Assembly: GCF_000021945.1 (NCBI RefSeq)
Contig: NC_011831.1
Location: 2,927,353-2,991,352 of the forward strand
Source of the DNA: Chloroflexus aggregans DSM 9485
Lineage (GTDB): Bacteria > Chloroflexota > Chloroflexia > Chloroflexales > Chloroflexaceae
Direction: 5' to 3'
DNA length: 64,000 nt
Positions 25,273 through 33,116 of the stretch are shown in pieces (the stretch's first letter is position 1; each line of letters starts with the position of its first letter). The notes beneath the pieces are model-generated. The model searched no databases and had not been told where the DNA came from. It worked only from the letters and a program-made list of their open reading frames with translations. Made by a program: the position numbers and the translations under genes.

Positions 25273-25636
25273 AATCGGCCCCTTTCAGCAGGCGCAGGGC
25301 TTCTTCAACCGAAATCTCGCGGGCGGCCAACCGGTCGAGGATTTGGCGACGGTCGAGCCGTGGCTCGTGTTCAGGCGGACCGCCGAGGAGGGCGACGATT
25401 TCGTCGAGGCGAGCACGCGCGGTGTTATAGGCGATATCGAGTTCGGCGGCGAGGCGTTGAATATTGCCCCGATTCTTCACCAGCAGCTCGACAAAAGCCA
25501 GTTGTTCGGGGGTCAGACGACCGATCCAGCCAAGGCTAAACCGGCCCTCGATCACGATGCCGCTGCTCGGTGACTCGAGTCGGGTTACGATAAGCTCACC
25601 GCCGGTGATAGGATCACGAGTGAGAAGCGGGTTCAT
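25256..25636 (-). CDS. DUF2089-family predicted DNA-binding protein
   Basis: A 126-residue protein with the DUF2089 pattern. The N-terminal CPxCG-type half is reduced to DPITGGELIVTRLESPSSGIVIEGRF without Cys pairs. A sigma-like helix-turn-helix follows (LTPEQLAFVELLVKNRGNIQRLAAELDIAYNTARARLDEIVALLG), and then a short helical ISVEEALRLLKG. Probably a small regulator of this module. The ATG at 25634-25636 has GGAGT upstream. Its 3' end overlaps the next gene. Confidence 0.82.
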   Translation of the reverse strand: MNPLLTRDPITGGELIVTRLESPSSGIVIEGRFSLGWIGRLTPEQLAFVELLVKNRGNIQRLAAELDIAYNTARARLDEIVALLGGPPEHEPRLDRRQILDRLAAREISVEEALRLLKGADYEQRK

Positions 25637-25676
25637 AGGGATACTCCTTGGAAGCGACCAGCACGTGATCTTGCAG

Positions 25677-25882
25677 CTAACGGACATACGAAGGGCGACC
25701 GGCGTGACGCGCATGAGCGTAGCGCAGGAGACGCGCGCCGAGTCTGATCAGCAGAAGGTCGACCCAGCGTGCCATCCGGCGAATAGGGTGGAACGGGGGA
25801 GGAGCCGGTCGTTGGCGGCGGTCGTCAATCGTTCGTTGATCATTTCGGCAGATAACATTTCGAGGTGATAGAGATCGCGCAT
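25677..25882 (-). pseudogene. Small gene, possibly frameshifted
   Basis: A strong AGGAGG site (about 25892) precedes an ATG at 25880-25882 that reads MRDLYHLEMLSAEMINERLT and stops after about 44 codons. A second frame over the 3' half reads IRRMARWVDLLLIRLGARLL and continues to 25677, and looks more like a real basic amphipathic C-terminus. The two could be joined by a one-base change near the C-run around 25795. Either the gene is frameshifted or only the short form is made. No family recognised; it would be the first gene of the DUF2089/DUF4097 operon. Confidence 0.4.
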
Positions 25883-26055
25883 CACGGCTCGCCTCCTTTT
25901 TTTTTACTCGGTTGATAAGATTTACCATTCCAAGAGAGATATTATCACTCACAATGGCGTTTGTCAACAAAAATATGGAGAAAATTATCAAGATAATGAT
26001 TAAATTTGGTTTGGGCCGAACGTGTATTACGAAACAGACGAACGAGGAAAGGAAT

Positions 26056-26940
26056 GTGAGGCAGGCCGAGGGGGCTACCCGGTGGCACCTTACATCTGGT
26101 ATGATGATGGCTATGGCGATCCAAACCTCTCGTTACAACCGGTTGGCGAGGTGGGCCGGCGATATCGTACTGGCGCTCATCTGTCTGCTTGGTCTTACTG
26201 CATTTTTCTACCCATTCATGATGGGGCGAGCGGCAAGCGGATTTGAGCAGGCCCATGCCACGACAGCGCCGATCTTTTTTGCCATGCTCGGTCCGGCGAT
26301 GCTGGTCTTACTCATCACCGAACTGAGTGCCGGACGGCTGAATCCGCGTATCCTGGCCGTATTGGGGGTACTCACCGGTCTGGTCGCGGTGCTCCGACTA
26401 CCGGCGGGGCCGGGTGATTCACCGACCTTTTTCTTTCTGATCATCCTGGCCGGGTATGTGTATGGTGCGCGGTTTGGCTTTTTGCTCGGTGCATTGGCAT
26501 TACTTGTCTCGGCGTTGCTCACCGGTGGTGTCGGGCCGTGGTTACCGTTTCAGATGTTCGTGAGTGGGTGGATGGGGATGAGTGCCGGCTGGCTCGCTCC
26601 GCTGGGACAGCGTTTACGGCCGGGCGGGTGGGGTGAAATGATCCTACTGGTTGGGTTTGGTTACGGATGGGGATTTTTATTTGGAGCACTGATGAATCTC
26701 TGGTTTTGGCCGTTTGCACCGCCCAGCTCCTTGGGATGGGTTCCCGGTAGTGGGTTGGAGGCAACGATCCGCCAGTACCTCGTATTTTATATGGTGACCT
26801 CATTAGCGTGGGATGCAACGCGTGCGTTCGGCAATGCCGTTTTGATCGCCCTCTTAGGACGGCCGGTGTTGAAAGAGCTGCGCCGATTTCGCAACCGGTT
26901 TTGGTTCACGGTCGAAGTCGCAGGAGCGGCTCGCGAATAA
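26056..26940 (+). CDS. Membrane protein resembling an ECF transporter S component
   Basis: The 294-residue protein has about six to seven hydrophobic helices (DIVLALICLLGLTAFFYPF, IFFAMLGPAMLVLLI, ILAVLGVLTGLVAVL, FFFLIILAGYVYGARFGFLLGALALLVSALL). The pattern YGARFGFLLGALALLVSALLTGGVGPWLPFQM is typical of substrate-specific S components of energy-coupling factor vitamin transporters. No EcfA or EcfT genes are adjacent, so it would use a shared module. The GTG at 26056 has GAGGAAAGGA just upstream; the alternative ATGs at 26101-26107 lack a good site. The substrate cannot be read. Confidence 0.7.
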   Translation: MRQAEGATRWHLTSGMMMAMAIQTSRYNRLARWAGDIVLALICLLGLTAFFYPFMMGRAASGFEQAHATTAPIFFAMLGPAMLVLLITELSAGRLNPRILAVLGVLTGLVAVLRLPAGPGDSPTFFFLIILAGYVYGARFGFLLGALALLVSALLTGGVGPWLPFQMFVSGWMGMSAGWLAPLGQRLRPGGWGEMILLVGFGYGWGFLFGALMNLWFWPFAPPSSLGWVPGSGLEATIRQYLVFYMVTSLAWDATRAFGNAVLIALLGRPVLKELRRFRNRFWFTVEVAGAARE

Positions 26941-26941
26941 A

Positions 26942-26969
26942 CCCCTCCTCGTCGGGCAACGAGGAGGGG
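26942..26969. terminator. Bidirectional hairpin between S-component and amt genes
   Basis: CCCCTCCTCGT (26942-26952) pairs perfectly with ACGAGGAGGGG (26959-26969) around 6 nt, between two convergent stop codons. A T-run is weak on both strands. Confidence 0.7.
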
Positions 26970-26994
26970 GCAAGGAGGAGGGGAATATTTCCGG

Positions 26995-28410
26995 TTAATT
27001 CGCCGGTGCGCCACTTACGGTGCTGCCGGTCGGTAGTGGAGCGAGGTCAGGATAAGCGACCATACCGTGCTCGCCGATATCAAGACCGGCCTCTTCTTCA
27101 GCCTTGCTCACACGTAACCCAATCGTCGCCTTAAGCGCGAAGAACATCAGCGCCGCTGTTGCTACCGTCCACAGACCAATTGCCACCACACCGACCACTT
27201 GCGAGATAAGGAGGGTCAGACCACCACCGTAGAACAGGCCGGTTGTACCGGTATTGCCGGGAATTGAGGCAAAGAGACCAACCGCCAACGTACCCCAGAT
27301 ACCGTTAACCAAGTGAACCGGCACTGCACCAACCGGATCGTCGATCTTGAGCTTCTCGAGCAATTCGGCCGAGAAGACTACCACCGGGCCGGCAATAAAC
27401 CCAATGATAATGGCAGCGAGAGGATCAACGTAAGCACAACCGGCGGTAATTGCCACCAAGCCACCCAGCACGCCGTTGAGGGTTTGCCCCAGATCGGGCT
27501 TACCGTAGCGCAACCACGCGGTGAAGAGTGCGCCCAATGCACCGGCTGCTGCGGCCAGATTGGTGGTAACGGCGACCATTGCGACGGCATCGGCATCGGC
27601 TTGGGAGGCAATCGCCAACTGCGAGCCGGGGTTGAACCCAAACCAGCCGAGCCAGAGGATGAAGGTACCGAGGGCTGCCAACGACATATTGTGGCCGGGG
27701 ATAGCGCGTGGCTTACCATCAGGGCCGAAACGGCCGAGGCGTGGACCGAGGATCATTGCGCCGACGAGCGAAGCCCATCCGCCCACACTATGCACAACGG
27801 TGCTACCGGCAAAATCGGTAAAGCCCCAATTACCCTCGGTGCTACCACTATACGTATTCAGCCAGCCGGCGCCGCTCCACACCCAATGCACTACTACCGG
27901 ATAGATAAAGAGCGAGATAATGAAGCTATAGATCAGGTAGGCAACAAACTTCGTGCGCTCGGCCATCGCACCGGCGACAATTGTAGCGGCAGTCCCGGCA
28001 AAGACAACTTGGAAGAACCAACTTGCCAATACCGGCACCTCACCTTCAGCAGTGATATGCGAAAGGAAAAACTGGTCGGTACCGATAAAGCCACCGGCCG
28101 ACGTACCGTAAGCGAGGCCCCAACCGACTGCCCAAAACGCTAGCGAACACATTACGAAATCCATCAAATTCTTAAACAGAATATTGGTTGTGTTCTTGGC
28201 GCGGGTCAGGCCGGCAGTCAGCATCGCGAATCCGGCCTGCATAAAAAAGACCAAAGCTGCCGCCACAAGCAAAAAGAAGGTATTCATCGCTACGGCCAAC
28301 TCTGCGGTGGTTGGGCCTTCTTGGGCGAAAGCACGTCCGCTACTTACCAACCAGAGACCGAGGCCAAAACCGAGAGCGAGACCGATTTTTGTGCGCCATG
28401 CAAGCTTCAT
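26995..28410 (-). CDS. amt: Ammonium transporter (Amt family)
   Basis: A 471-residue Amt channel that conducts ammonium across the membrane. An N-terminal cleavable-looking signal (KIGLALGFGLGLWLVSSGRAFA) precedes eleven helices. Landmarks are AALVFFMQAGFAMLTAGLTRAKNTTNILFKNLMD, DFAGSTVVHSVGGWASLVGAMILGPRLGRF (first pore His region) and VPVHLVNGIWGTLAVGLF (second His region). It has a regulatory-looking C-terminal tail (GLDIGEHGMVAYPDLAPL) similar to tails contacted by GlnK. No glnK gene is adjacent. Confidence 0.95.
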   Translation of the reverse strand: MKLAWRTKIGLALGFGLGLWLVSSGRAFAQEGPTTAELAVAMNTFFLLVAAALVFFMQAGFAMLTAGLTRAKNTTNILFKNLMDFVMCSLAFWAVGWGLAYGTSAGGFIGTDQFFLSHITAEGEVPVLASWFFQVVFAGTAATIVAGAMAERTKFVAYLIYSFIISLFIYPVVVHWVWSGAGWLNTYSGSTEGNWGFTDFAGSTVVHSVGGWASLVGAMILGPRLGRFGPDGKPRAIPGHNMSLAALGTFILWLGWFGFNPGSQLAIASQADADAVAMVAVTTNLAAAAGALGALFTAWLRYGKPDLGQTLNGVLGGLVAITAGCAYVDPLAAIIIGFIAGPVVVFSAELLEKLKIDDPVGAVPVHLVNGIWGTLAVGLFASIPGNTGTTGLFYGGGLTLLISQVVGVVAIGLWTVATAALMFFALKATIGLRVSKAEEEAGLDIGEHGMVAYPDLAPLPTGSTVSGAPAN

Positions 28411-28456
28411 GAGGGTAACTCCTTAACCATACTACGCATCCGGCGATTGCATGTAG

Positions 28457-28479
28457 TGCATGGATATAGCATCCATGCA
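28457..28479 (-). promoter_or_regulatory. Operator-like dyad upstream of amt
   Basis: TGCATGGAT (28457-28465) and ATCCATGCA (28471-28479) form a perfect 9-bp inverted repeat with a 5-bp centre (ATAGC), 47 bp upstream of the amt start. It is a candidate site for a nitrogen regulator; the protein is unknown. The rest of the 28411-28800 interval contains no gene I can support. Confidence 0.55.
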
Positions 28480-28823
28480 TTTGGATAAAATGCACAAACC
28501 ATCTGCCTCTGCCTCGTCGCAGGCCTAACCGGCATCATCGCGATTGCAAACGGTAACTACCGTTGCTATGAACTTGTGAACCACAAACGAGAGATGTCTA
28601 CGCTACGAAACCTCACAAAAAGCTTATCTGCACGGCTCGTGGCTGCGACATCGCAGGTGATGCCCGCGCATTGCGTTCACCCCCTTCCACTTATCACTTC
28701 GTGGTGTACACCAATTTGTACAATCATTGACGCTGGTATGATAACAGTCCGCTTAGAGCCTGCCAATAGATAGGATTGCCAATCTTGATGTGGAGAGGAT
28801 TAGACTGTTTGTACAAACCTTTC

Positions 28824-28881
28824 TTGCGCAAAAGCGGCTATCCTGCATACATTTTGCGCAATGGTAAAAATTTGGTATAAT
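28824..28881 (+). promoter_or_regulatory. Promoter of the zinc-ribbon gene with two TTGCGCAA palindromes
   Basis: TATAAT lies at 28876-28881, with TTGCGC (28854-28859) 16 nt upstream. TTGCGCAA occurs at 28824-28831 and again at 28854-28861, 30 bp apart, so both would face the same side of the helix. A perfect GTTTGTACAAAC palindrome sits at 28807-28818. The transcript would have a GC-rich leader of about 130 nt. Confidence 0.55.
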
Positions 28882-29020
28882 CAACATTCAAAGATGGTAC
28901 GGATCTGGTACGCGCGAGCGCTCCCCCGCTGAGCATCCCCTCGGTTGAGTTTGGACGCAACGCAGCCCCATGGCACCGGCCACATGACCCTTCGTTGTTC
29001 TGCTAGAGGAGTAGCGAGCC

Positions 29021-29359
29021 ATGAGCTTCGCAGACAAGACCCTGACCTGTCGGGATTGTGGGATGGATTTCGTCTTTACAGCGGGAGAGCAGCAATTCTA
29101 CGCTGCCAAAGGTTTTGTTAATGAGCCGGTGCGTTGTCCATCATGCCGTAAAGCACGCAAAACCCAGAAGAGTAACGTATCCGAGCGTCACCGTACCGTT
29201 AGCACGGCAGCATCGGAGCGTGAACGGGTGAATTATCGCGTTTCCTGTGCTCACTGTGGCCAAGAGACGACCGTTCCGTTCGTTCCGCGTGGTACCAAAC
29301 CGGTCTACTGTAGCTCGTGTTATAACCGGATGCGTGGTGATGCTCGCGTGATGTTTTAG
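29021..29359 (+). CDS. Zinc-ribbon protein with two CxxC modules
   Basis: A 112-residue protein. The first ribbon is LTCRDCGMDFVFTAGEQQFYAAKGFVNEPVRCPSCR, the zinc-ribbon type common in small bacterial proteins of unknown role. The second is YRVSCAHCGQETTVPFVPRGTKPVYCSSCYNRM. Eight cysteines can bind two zinc ions, and the linker is basic and polar (TQKSNVSERHR), consistent with RNA or DNA binding. A GAGGAG site precedes the ATG. The gene is monocistronic with its own promoter and terminator. Confidence 0.88.
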   Translation: MSFADKTLTCRDCGMDFVFTAGEQQFYAAKGFVNEPVRCPSCRKARKTQKSNVSERHRTVSTAASERERVNYRVSCAHCGQETTVPFVPRGTKPVYCSSCYNRMRGDARVMF

Positions 29360-29420
29360 TTGGTATTCCCACCTCCGCTGCTTTTCCCATTAGGGGGCAG
29401 GGTGTGAACCCCTCGCTTGT

Positions 29421-29455
29421 GTCCTCCCCACCTCAAGGGGAGGACTGTTTTATTT
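29421..29455 (+). terminator. Rho-independent terminator of the zinc-ribbon gene
   Basis: GTCCTCCCC (29421-29429) pairs with GGGGAGGAC (29437-29445) around 7 nt, followed by TGTTTTATTT. The next 185 bp up to the tetR promoter hold nothing I recognise. Confidence 0.85.
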
Positions 29456-29640
29456 GGACGTTGTACCGCTGTCTGTGCTCCTGATGAGATGTGCCTGCCC
29501 GTCCCCTGTGTGGTTGGGTGTGGGTAGTTTGACAGCGGGTTGCCCCGCGTCTCCTTCGCCACGGTGCGAAATGTCCCCGCTCCGTTGCCCTCTTGTGGTG
29601 GAGAGAGGGTTGCAATTCTGGGTAAAATCTTTGCAAGCTA

Positions 29641-29687
29641 TTGACAAAACATTTGCTTCTGTGGTATATTACTTACCGGTCGGTAAG
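29641..29687 (+). promoter_or_regulatory. Promoter and TetR-type operator of the export operon
   Basis: TTGACA (29641-29646) and TATATT (29665-29670) are 18 nt apart. Immediately after, CTTACCGGTCGGTAAG (29672-29687) has TTACCG and CGGTAA half-sites around GT, a form typical of AcrR/TetR operators. It covers the expected transcription start, so binding would block initiation. Confidence 0.75.
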
Positions 29688-29711
29688 AATTAGAAAGATT
29701 GGTTTTGTGAA

Positions 29712-30362
29712 ATGACCGAAGTACCCTTGATGCCCGACCCGCGAGTGATTGAAAGTCCGACGGCGCTCCGCATTCTCGATGTAGCGACACAACTTTTTAT
29801 GCAGCGCGGCTATCGGGCCGTATCGATTAGCGACATCATTCATACTGCCGGTGTGACAAAACCGACCCTTTACTACTACTTTAGCGACAAAGAAGACCTG
29901 TTTGTGCAGATGGGGCTAAAGGTGTTGTGGACGATGAGTCGGCCACTGGCCGAGCTAGCTGCGTCCGAGCGGGCGTTGGTTGAGCGATTGCGCGCAATGG
30001 CCGACTTGCTGATCTCCGGCTATGAAGGTGATATGCGCATTATGCGCCACGAGATGACGGAGCACCTCAGCGCGGCCGCACGTAGTCGTTTGAGTGCTGC
30101 GTTCTATCAACACCTCTTCGCGCCGTTAACCAAGATCATGCGTGAAGCGCTCACTGCCGGGGTAGTACGGGCCGATATGTCACCGGCAATGTTAGCAACG
30201 TTATTTCTCAGTCTGTGCGAGACGTTTCACGAGCTGACTTCAACCAACGCGATGATGGGGTGGTCGGGTAGCGTCTCGGCGGAGTTATTGGTCGATATCT
30301 TTTTGTATGGGGCCGGCACCCGGTCGGCAGATAATCGTTCAGTAGGAATGGCAGAAGTATGA
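29712..30362 (+). CDS. TetR/AcrR-family transcriptional repressor
   Basis: The 216-residue protein has the N-terminal TetR helix-turn-helix: ILDVATQLFMQRGYRAVSISDIIHTAGVTKPTLYYYFSDKEDLF (about 21-64). The C-terminal half is a helical ligand domain typical of the family. It starts 24 bp after the operator-like palindrome and overlaps the adaptor gene by ATGA, so it probably represses its own operon. The inducer is presumably a substrate of the exporter; its identity is unknown. Confidence 0.92.
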   Translation: MTEVPLMPDPRVIESPTALRILDVATQLFMQRGYRAVSISDIIHTAGVTKPTLYYYFSDKEDLFVQMGLKVLWTMSRPLAELAASERALVERLRAMADLLISGYEGDMRIMRHEMTEHLSAAARSRLSAAFYQHLFAPLTKIMREALTAGVVRADMSPAMLATLFLSLCETFHELTSTNAMMGWSGSVSAELLVDIFLYGAGTRSADNRSVGMAEV

Positions 30363-32119
30363 GCACTCTTCCCCAATCACGTTCCCGTTTACGAATCCCT
30401 CGTCTATCGTTACCGATGTGGATCGCCGCCGGCTTGTTGCTGGCGGTAGTTGTGACCTTGATCGTGCGGTTGACAACAGCTTCCAGTACCGATCCATTGG
30501 CCAATCTGACCTTTGCTACGGTAACTCGTGGTGATCTGCGTTTGACCGTAAATGCTACCGGTTCGGTTGAGCCAAACCAGACGGCCACGTTAAGCGTTTC
30601 CATTCCCGGTCGGGTACAGGAGGTGCTGGTGACGGTCGGGCAGACGGTTGCCGCCGGTGATCCGTTGCTACGACTCGATGATCGTCAGTTACGGGCCGAT
30701 GTAGCTGCGGCGGAGGCGGCAGTTGCGCTGGCCCAAGCCGATGTCCAGGCTTTGCGTGAGCGGGCTACACCCGAACAGCGGGCTGAAGCCGAGGCGCTGG
30801 TGGTGGCGGCGCAGGCTACGTTAGCCCAGACGCAGACGAATGTGACGCCGGCCGACATCGCGGCAGCACGTGCGGCGGTGGTAGAGGCACAAGAACGGCT
30901 ACAGAAGTTGTTGGCCGGGCCGACGAACGAACAGCGGGTGCGGGCGGAGACGGCGCTGACGCAGGCGAAGGCCGAACTTGAACGCCAACGCGAGCTGTTG
31001 TCCGCAGCGAAGGCTGAGGCACAGGCGCGGGTTGAAGCACAGGCTAATGTGGTGCGCAACGCGCAAAGCGCCTACAGCGATGCGTATTGGAATTGGGAAC
31101 ATGTGAAGGCGAACGGCACCGATCCGCGTACCGGTCGTTCACTCAACGACATCGAGCAACGTGAGTATCAGCGTGCGTTTGAGCGGGCTGAGCGAGCGTT
31201 GGCCGACGCTGAGGCAGCACTGGCCCAGTCCCAGATCGCTTACCAGACCGCAGTCCAGAACGAGATGAGCGGATTAGCGGCTGCCGAGGCACGAGTTGCC
31301 AGTGCGCAAGCCGATCTTGATGCGTTGCTGAGTGGCCCGACCACCGATGCTGTTGCGTCGGCCCGTGCTCAGTTGGCACGTGCCGAAGCCGAATTAGCCC
31401 GTTTGACCGGGGCTGCCCGTCAGAACACCATTGCTGCGCAGCAGGCGCAGCTCGAAGCGGCGCAAGCACGTCTGGCCCAACTCTCTGCCGATCCGCGTGC
31501 CAGCGATGTTGCCCGCGCTGAAGCACGCTTAGCTCAGGCGCAGGCGCAGCTTGAAGCGGCGCGGATTCGGCTCGATGAAGCGACGTTGCGGGCACCGTTT
31601 GCCGGGGTGATCGCGGCCGTTAATGTTACGCCTGGTGAAACAGTGGGCAGTCAAGCGCCAATCGTGTTGATCGACGTGAGTCGCTATCTGGTCAAGGTGA
31701 CGGTTGATGAGGTTGATATTGCGCGGGTAGCCATCGGTCAGCCGGTTGAGATTACGGTTGATGCACTCAATGCGCCACCGTTTACCGGTGAAGTGGTGAA
31801 TGTCGAACCGTTGCCCACCGGTACGAATGGTGTGACGGCGTATCGGGTCACCCTCGCCTTTAACCCGTCGGGTCAACCGGTACGGCCCGGCATGACTACA
31901 ACGGCGGCGATTATCGCGGCCACGCGCAGTAATGTGTTGCAAATCCCGGTCGCTGCGGTGAAGAATGTTGGCGCGAAGACGACCGTTGAGGTGGTCACTG
32001 TTGACGAAAACGGCCAACGTCAGCTCAGTGAGCGAGCCGTGTTGGTTGGCTTGCGGGCCAACGGGATGGTCGAAATTCAGAGCGGTTTGGCCGAGGGTGA
32101 GCAGGTTGTCGTGCGATAA
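30359..32119 (+). CDS. HlyD/MacA-type efflux adaptor
   Basis: The 586-residue membrane-fusion protein has one N-terminal membrane helix (MWIAAGLLLAVVVTLIV), then a biotinyl-lipoyl half (GRVQEVLVTVGQTVAAGDPLLRLDDRQL). A very long alpha-hairpin of Ala/Gln/Glu-rich coiled coil with internally similar segments follows (about residues 115-400). The lipoyl closure is LRAPFAGVIAAVNVTPGETVGSQ, and a beta-barrel and membrane-proximal domain end at EGEQVVVR. Such adaptors work with MacB-like ABC permeases. The host group is thought to lack a classical outer membrane, so no TolC partner is expected and none is present. Confidence 0.9.
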   Translation: MSTLPQSRSRLRIPRLSLPMWIAAGLLLAVVVTLIVRLTTASSTDPLANLTFATVTRGDLRLTVNATGSVEPNQTATLSVSIPGRVQEVLVTVGQTVAAGDPLLRLDDRQLRADVAAAEAAVALAQADVQALRERATPEQRAEAEALVVAAQATLAQTQTNVTPADIAAARAAVVEAQERLQKLLAGPTNEQRVRAETALTQAKAELERQRELLSAAKAEAQARVEAQANVVRNAQSAYSDAYWNWEHVKANGTDPRTGRSLNDIEQREYQRAFERAERALADAEAALAQSQIAYQTAVQNEMSGLAAAEARVASAQADLDALLSGPTTDAVASARAQLARAEAELARLTGAARQNTIAAQQAQLEAAQARLAQLSADPRASDVARAEARLAQAQAQLEAARIRLDEATLRAPFAGVIAAVNVTPGETVGSQAPIVLIDVSRYLVKVTVDEVDIARVAIGQPVEITVDALNAPPFTGEVVNVEPLPTGTNGVTAYRVTLAFNPSGQPVRPGMTTTAAIIAATRSNVLQIPVAAVKNVGAKTTVEVVTVDENGQRQLSERAVLVGLRANGMVEIQSGLAEGEQVVVR

Positions 32120-32140
32120 GCCATCGCATAGGTAATGGCA

Positions 32141-32163
32141 GGAGCGGGTGATGAACCCGCTCC
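32141..32163 (+). promoter_or_regulatory. Intercistronic hairpin in the export operon
   Basis: GGAGCGGGT (32141-32149) pairs with ACCCGCTCC (32155-32163), 5-nt loop, no T-run. It lies just upstream of the ATPase ribosome binding site and could tune the adaptor-to-ATPase ratio. Confidence 0.5.
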
Positions 32164-32183
32164 CCTCTAGAAGGAGTTTTTCC

Positions 32184-32993
32184 GTGACGACAGAGTATCT
32201 TGGCCGTCTGATGGTTGAACTGCGTCAGATCCGCAAGACGTTCCCTACCGGTGATGGTGAATTGATTGCACTTGACGATATTAGCCTGACGATAGAAGAG
32301 GGTGAGATGGTTGCCATCATGGGGCCGTCGGGTAGCGGGAAAAGCACCCTCATGACCTTACTCGGCTTGCTCGACACTCCTACGTCTGGTGAATACATTC
32401 TCGATGGGATCGATGTCTCGCGGCTGAATCGGCAGGAACAGGCGCGTATTCGCAATCGCAAGCTGGGGTTCGTCTTCCAGAACTTCAACCTCTTGCCACG
32501 CCTGACTGCGCAAAAGAACGTTGAGTTACCGCTTGTCTATGGGCGGGTCGGTGCGCGTGAGCGGGCCGAACGAGCACGGGCCGCGCTCGAGGCGGTCGGT
32601 CTTGGCCACAAACTCAACAGTCTGCCGAATACGTTGTCGGGTGGGCAGAAGCAACGGGTCGCAATTGCCCGCGCGCTCGTTCACGATCCGGCGATTATTC
32701 TGGCCGACGAACCAACCGGTGCTCTCGACACGCGCACCGGAGCCGAGATTCTGGCGCTGTTCCGGGAATTGAACCGCGATCAGGGACGCACCATCGTGAT
32801 TGTCACCCACGATCCCGAAATTGGTCGGCATATGGATCGGGTGATCGGCTTGCGCGACGGGCGGCTGGTTGACAACATCCTGAGCGAGTACTACGGCGTT
32901 GAGGTGTTGGAAGAGGTCGAGCGTACCCGCGGTCTTGAGCCGGTGCCGGTGCCGGTTGTGTGCCGTCCGCCGACCGATACCACCACGCCATAA
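32184..32993 (+). CDS. MacB/LolD-type ABC transporter ATPase
   Basis: A 269-residue ATPase of the lipoprotein/macrolide export type. Walker A is GPSGSGKST, the Q-loop is FVFQNFNLLPRLTA, the signature is LSGGQKQRVAIARAL, Walker B is IILADEPTGALD and the H-loop is VIVTHDPEIGRHMDRVIGLRDGRLV. The C-terminus carries an extra 40-residue tail. The GTG at 32184 is preferred to the ATG 36 bp earlier because AAGGAG lies 8 nt before it; an internal ATG at 32211 is also possible. Confidence 0.92.
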   Translation: MTTEYLGRLMVELRQIRKTFPTGDGELIALDDISLTIEEGEMVAIMGPSGSGKSTLMTLLGLLDTPTSGEYILDGIDVSRLNRQEQARIRNRKLGFVFQNFNLLPRLTAQKNVELPLVYGRVGARERAERARAALEAVGLGHKLNSLPNTLSGGQKQRVAIARALVHDPAIILADEPTGALDTRTGAEILALFRELNRDQGRTIVIVTHDPEIGRHMDRVIGLRDGRLVDNILSEYYGVEVLEEVERTRGLEPVPVPVVCRPPTDTTTP

Positions 32994-33002
32994 CGGTGTG
33001 AG

Positions 33003-33079
33003 GTAGGGGCATAGCAGCGCTATGGTTATGTTGCACAATAGTTGTCGGTACCCGAAGCATAGCAGCGTGATGCCCCTAC
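33003..33079. repeat. MITE-like element with terminal inverted repeats
   Basis: GTAGGGGCAT (33003-33012) and ATGCCCCTAC (33070-33079) bound a 77-bp segment between the ATPase and permease genes. Inside, GCATAGCAGCG is directly repeated (33009-33019, 33057-33067). Similar GTAGGGGCA-starting segments occur near 39298 and 48615. Confidence 0.6.
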
Positions 33080-33116
33080 GTTGAAAAAACTGTTGCCAAT
33101 ACACGAGGAAACCCCT

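Noticed and set aside
25990-26100. Possible riboswitch (cobalamin, TPP or similar) upstream of the S-component gene
   Set aside because: GCC/GGC pairings exist but none of the conserved cores of these riboswitch classes could be found, and the region is probably translated from GTG 26056.
27313-28143. Plus-strand frame of 276 codons opposite amt
   Set aside because: Composition (many His, Asn, Gln, Cys) matches a reverse-complement shadow of a membrane protein gene.
29456-29640. Possible small RNA between the zinc-ribbon terminator and the tetR promoter
   Set aside because: No promoter, terminator or stable long stem that would define an RNA gene was found.
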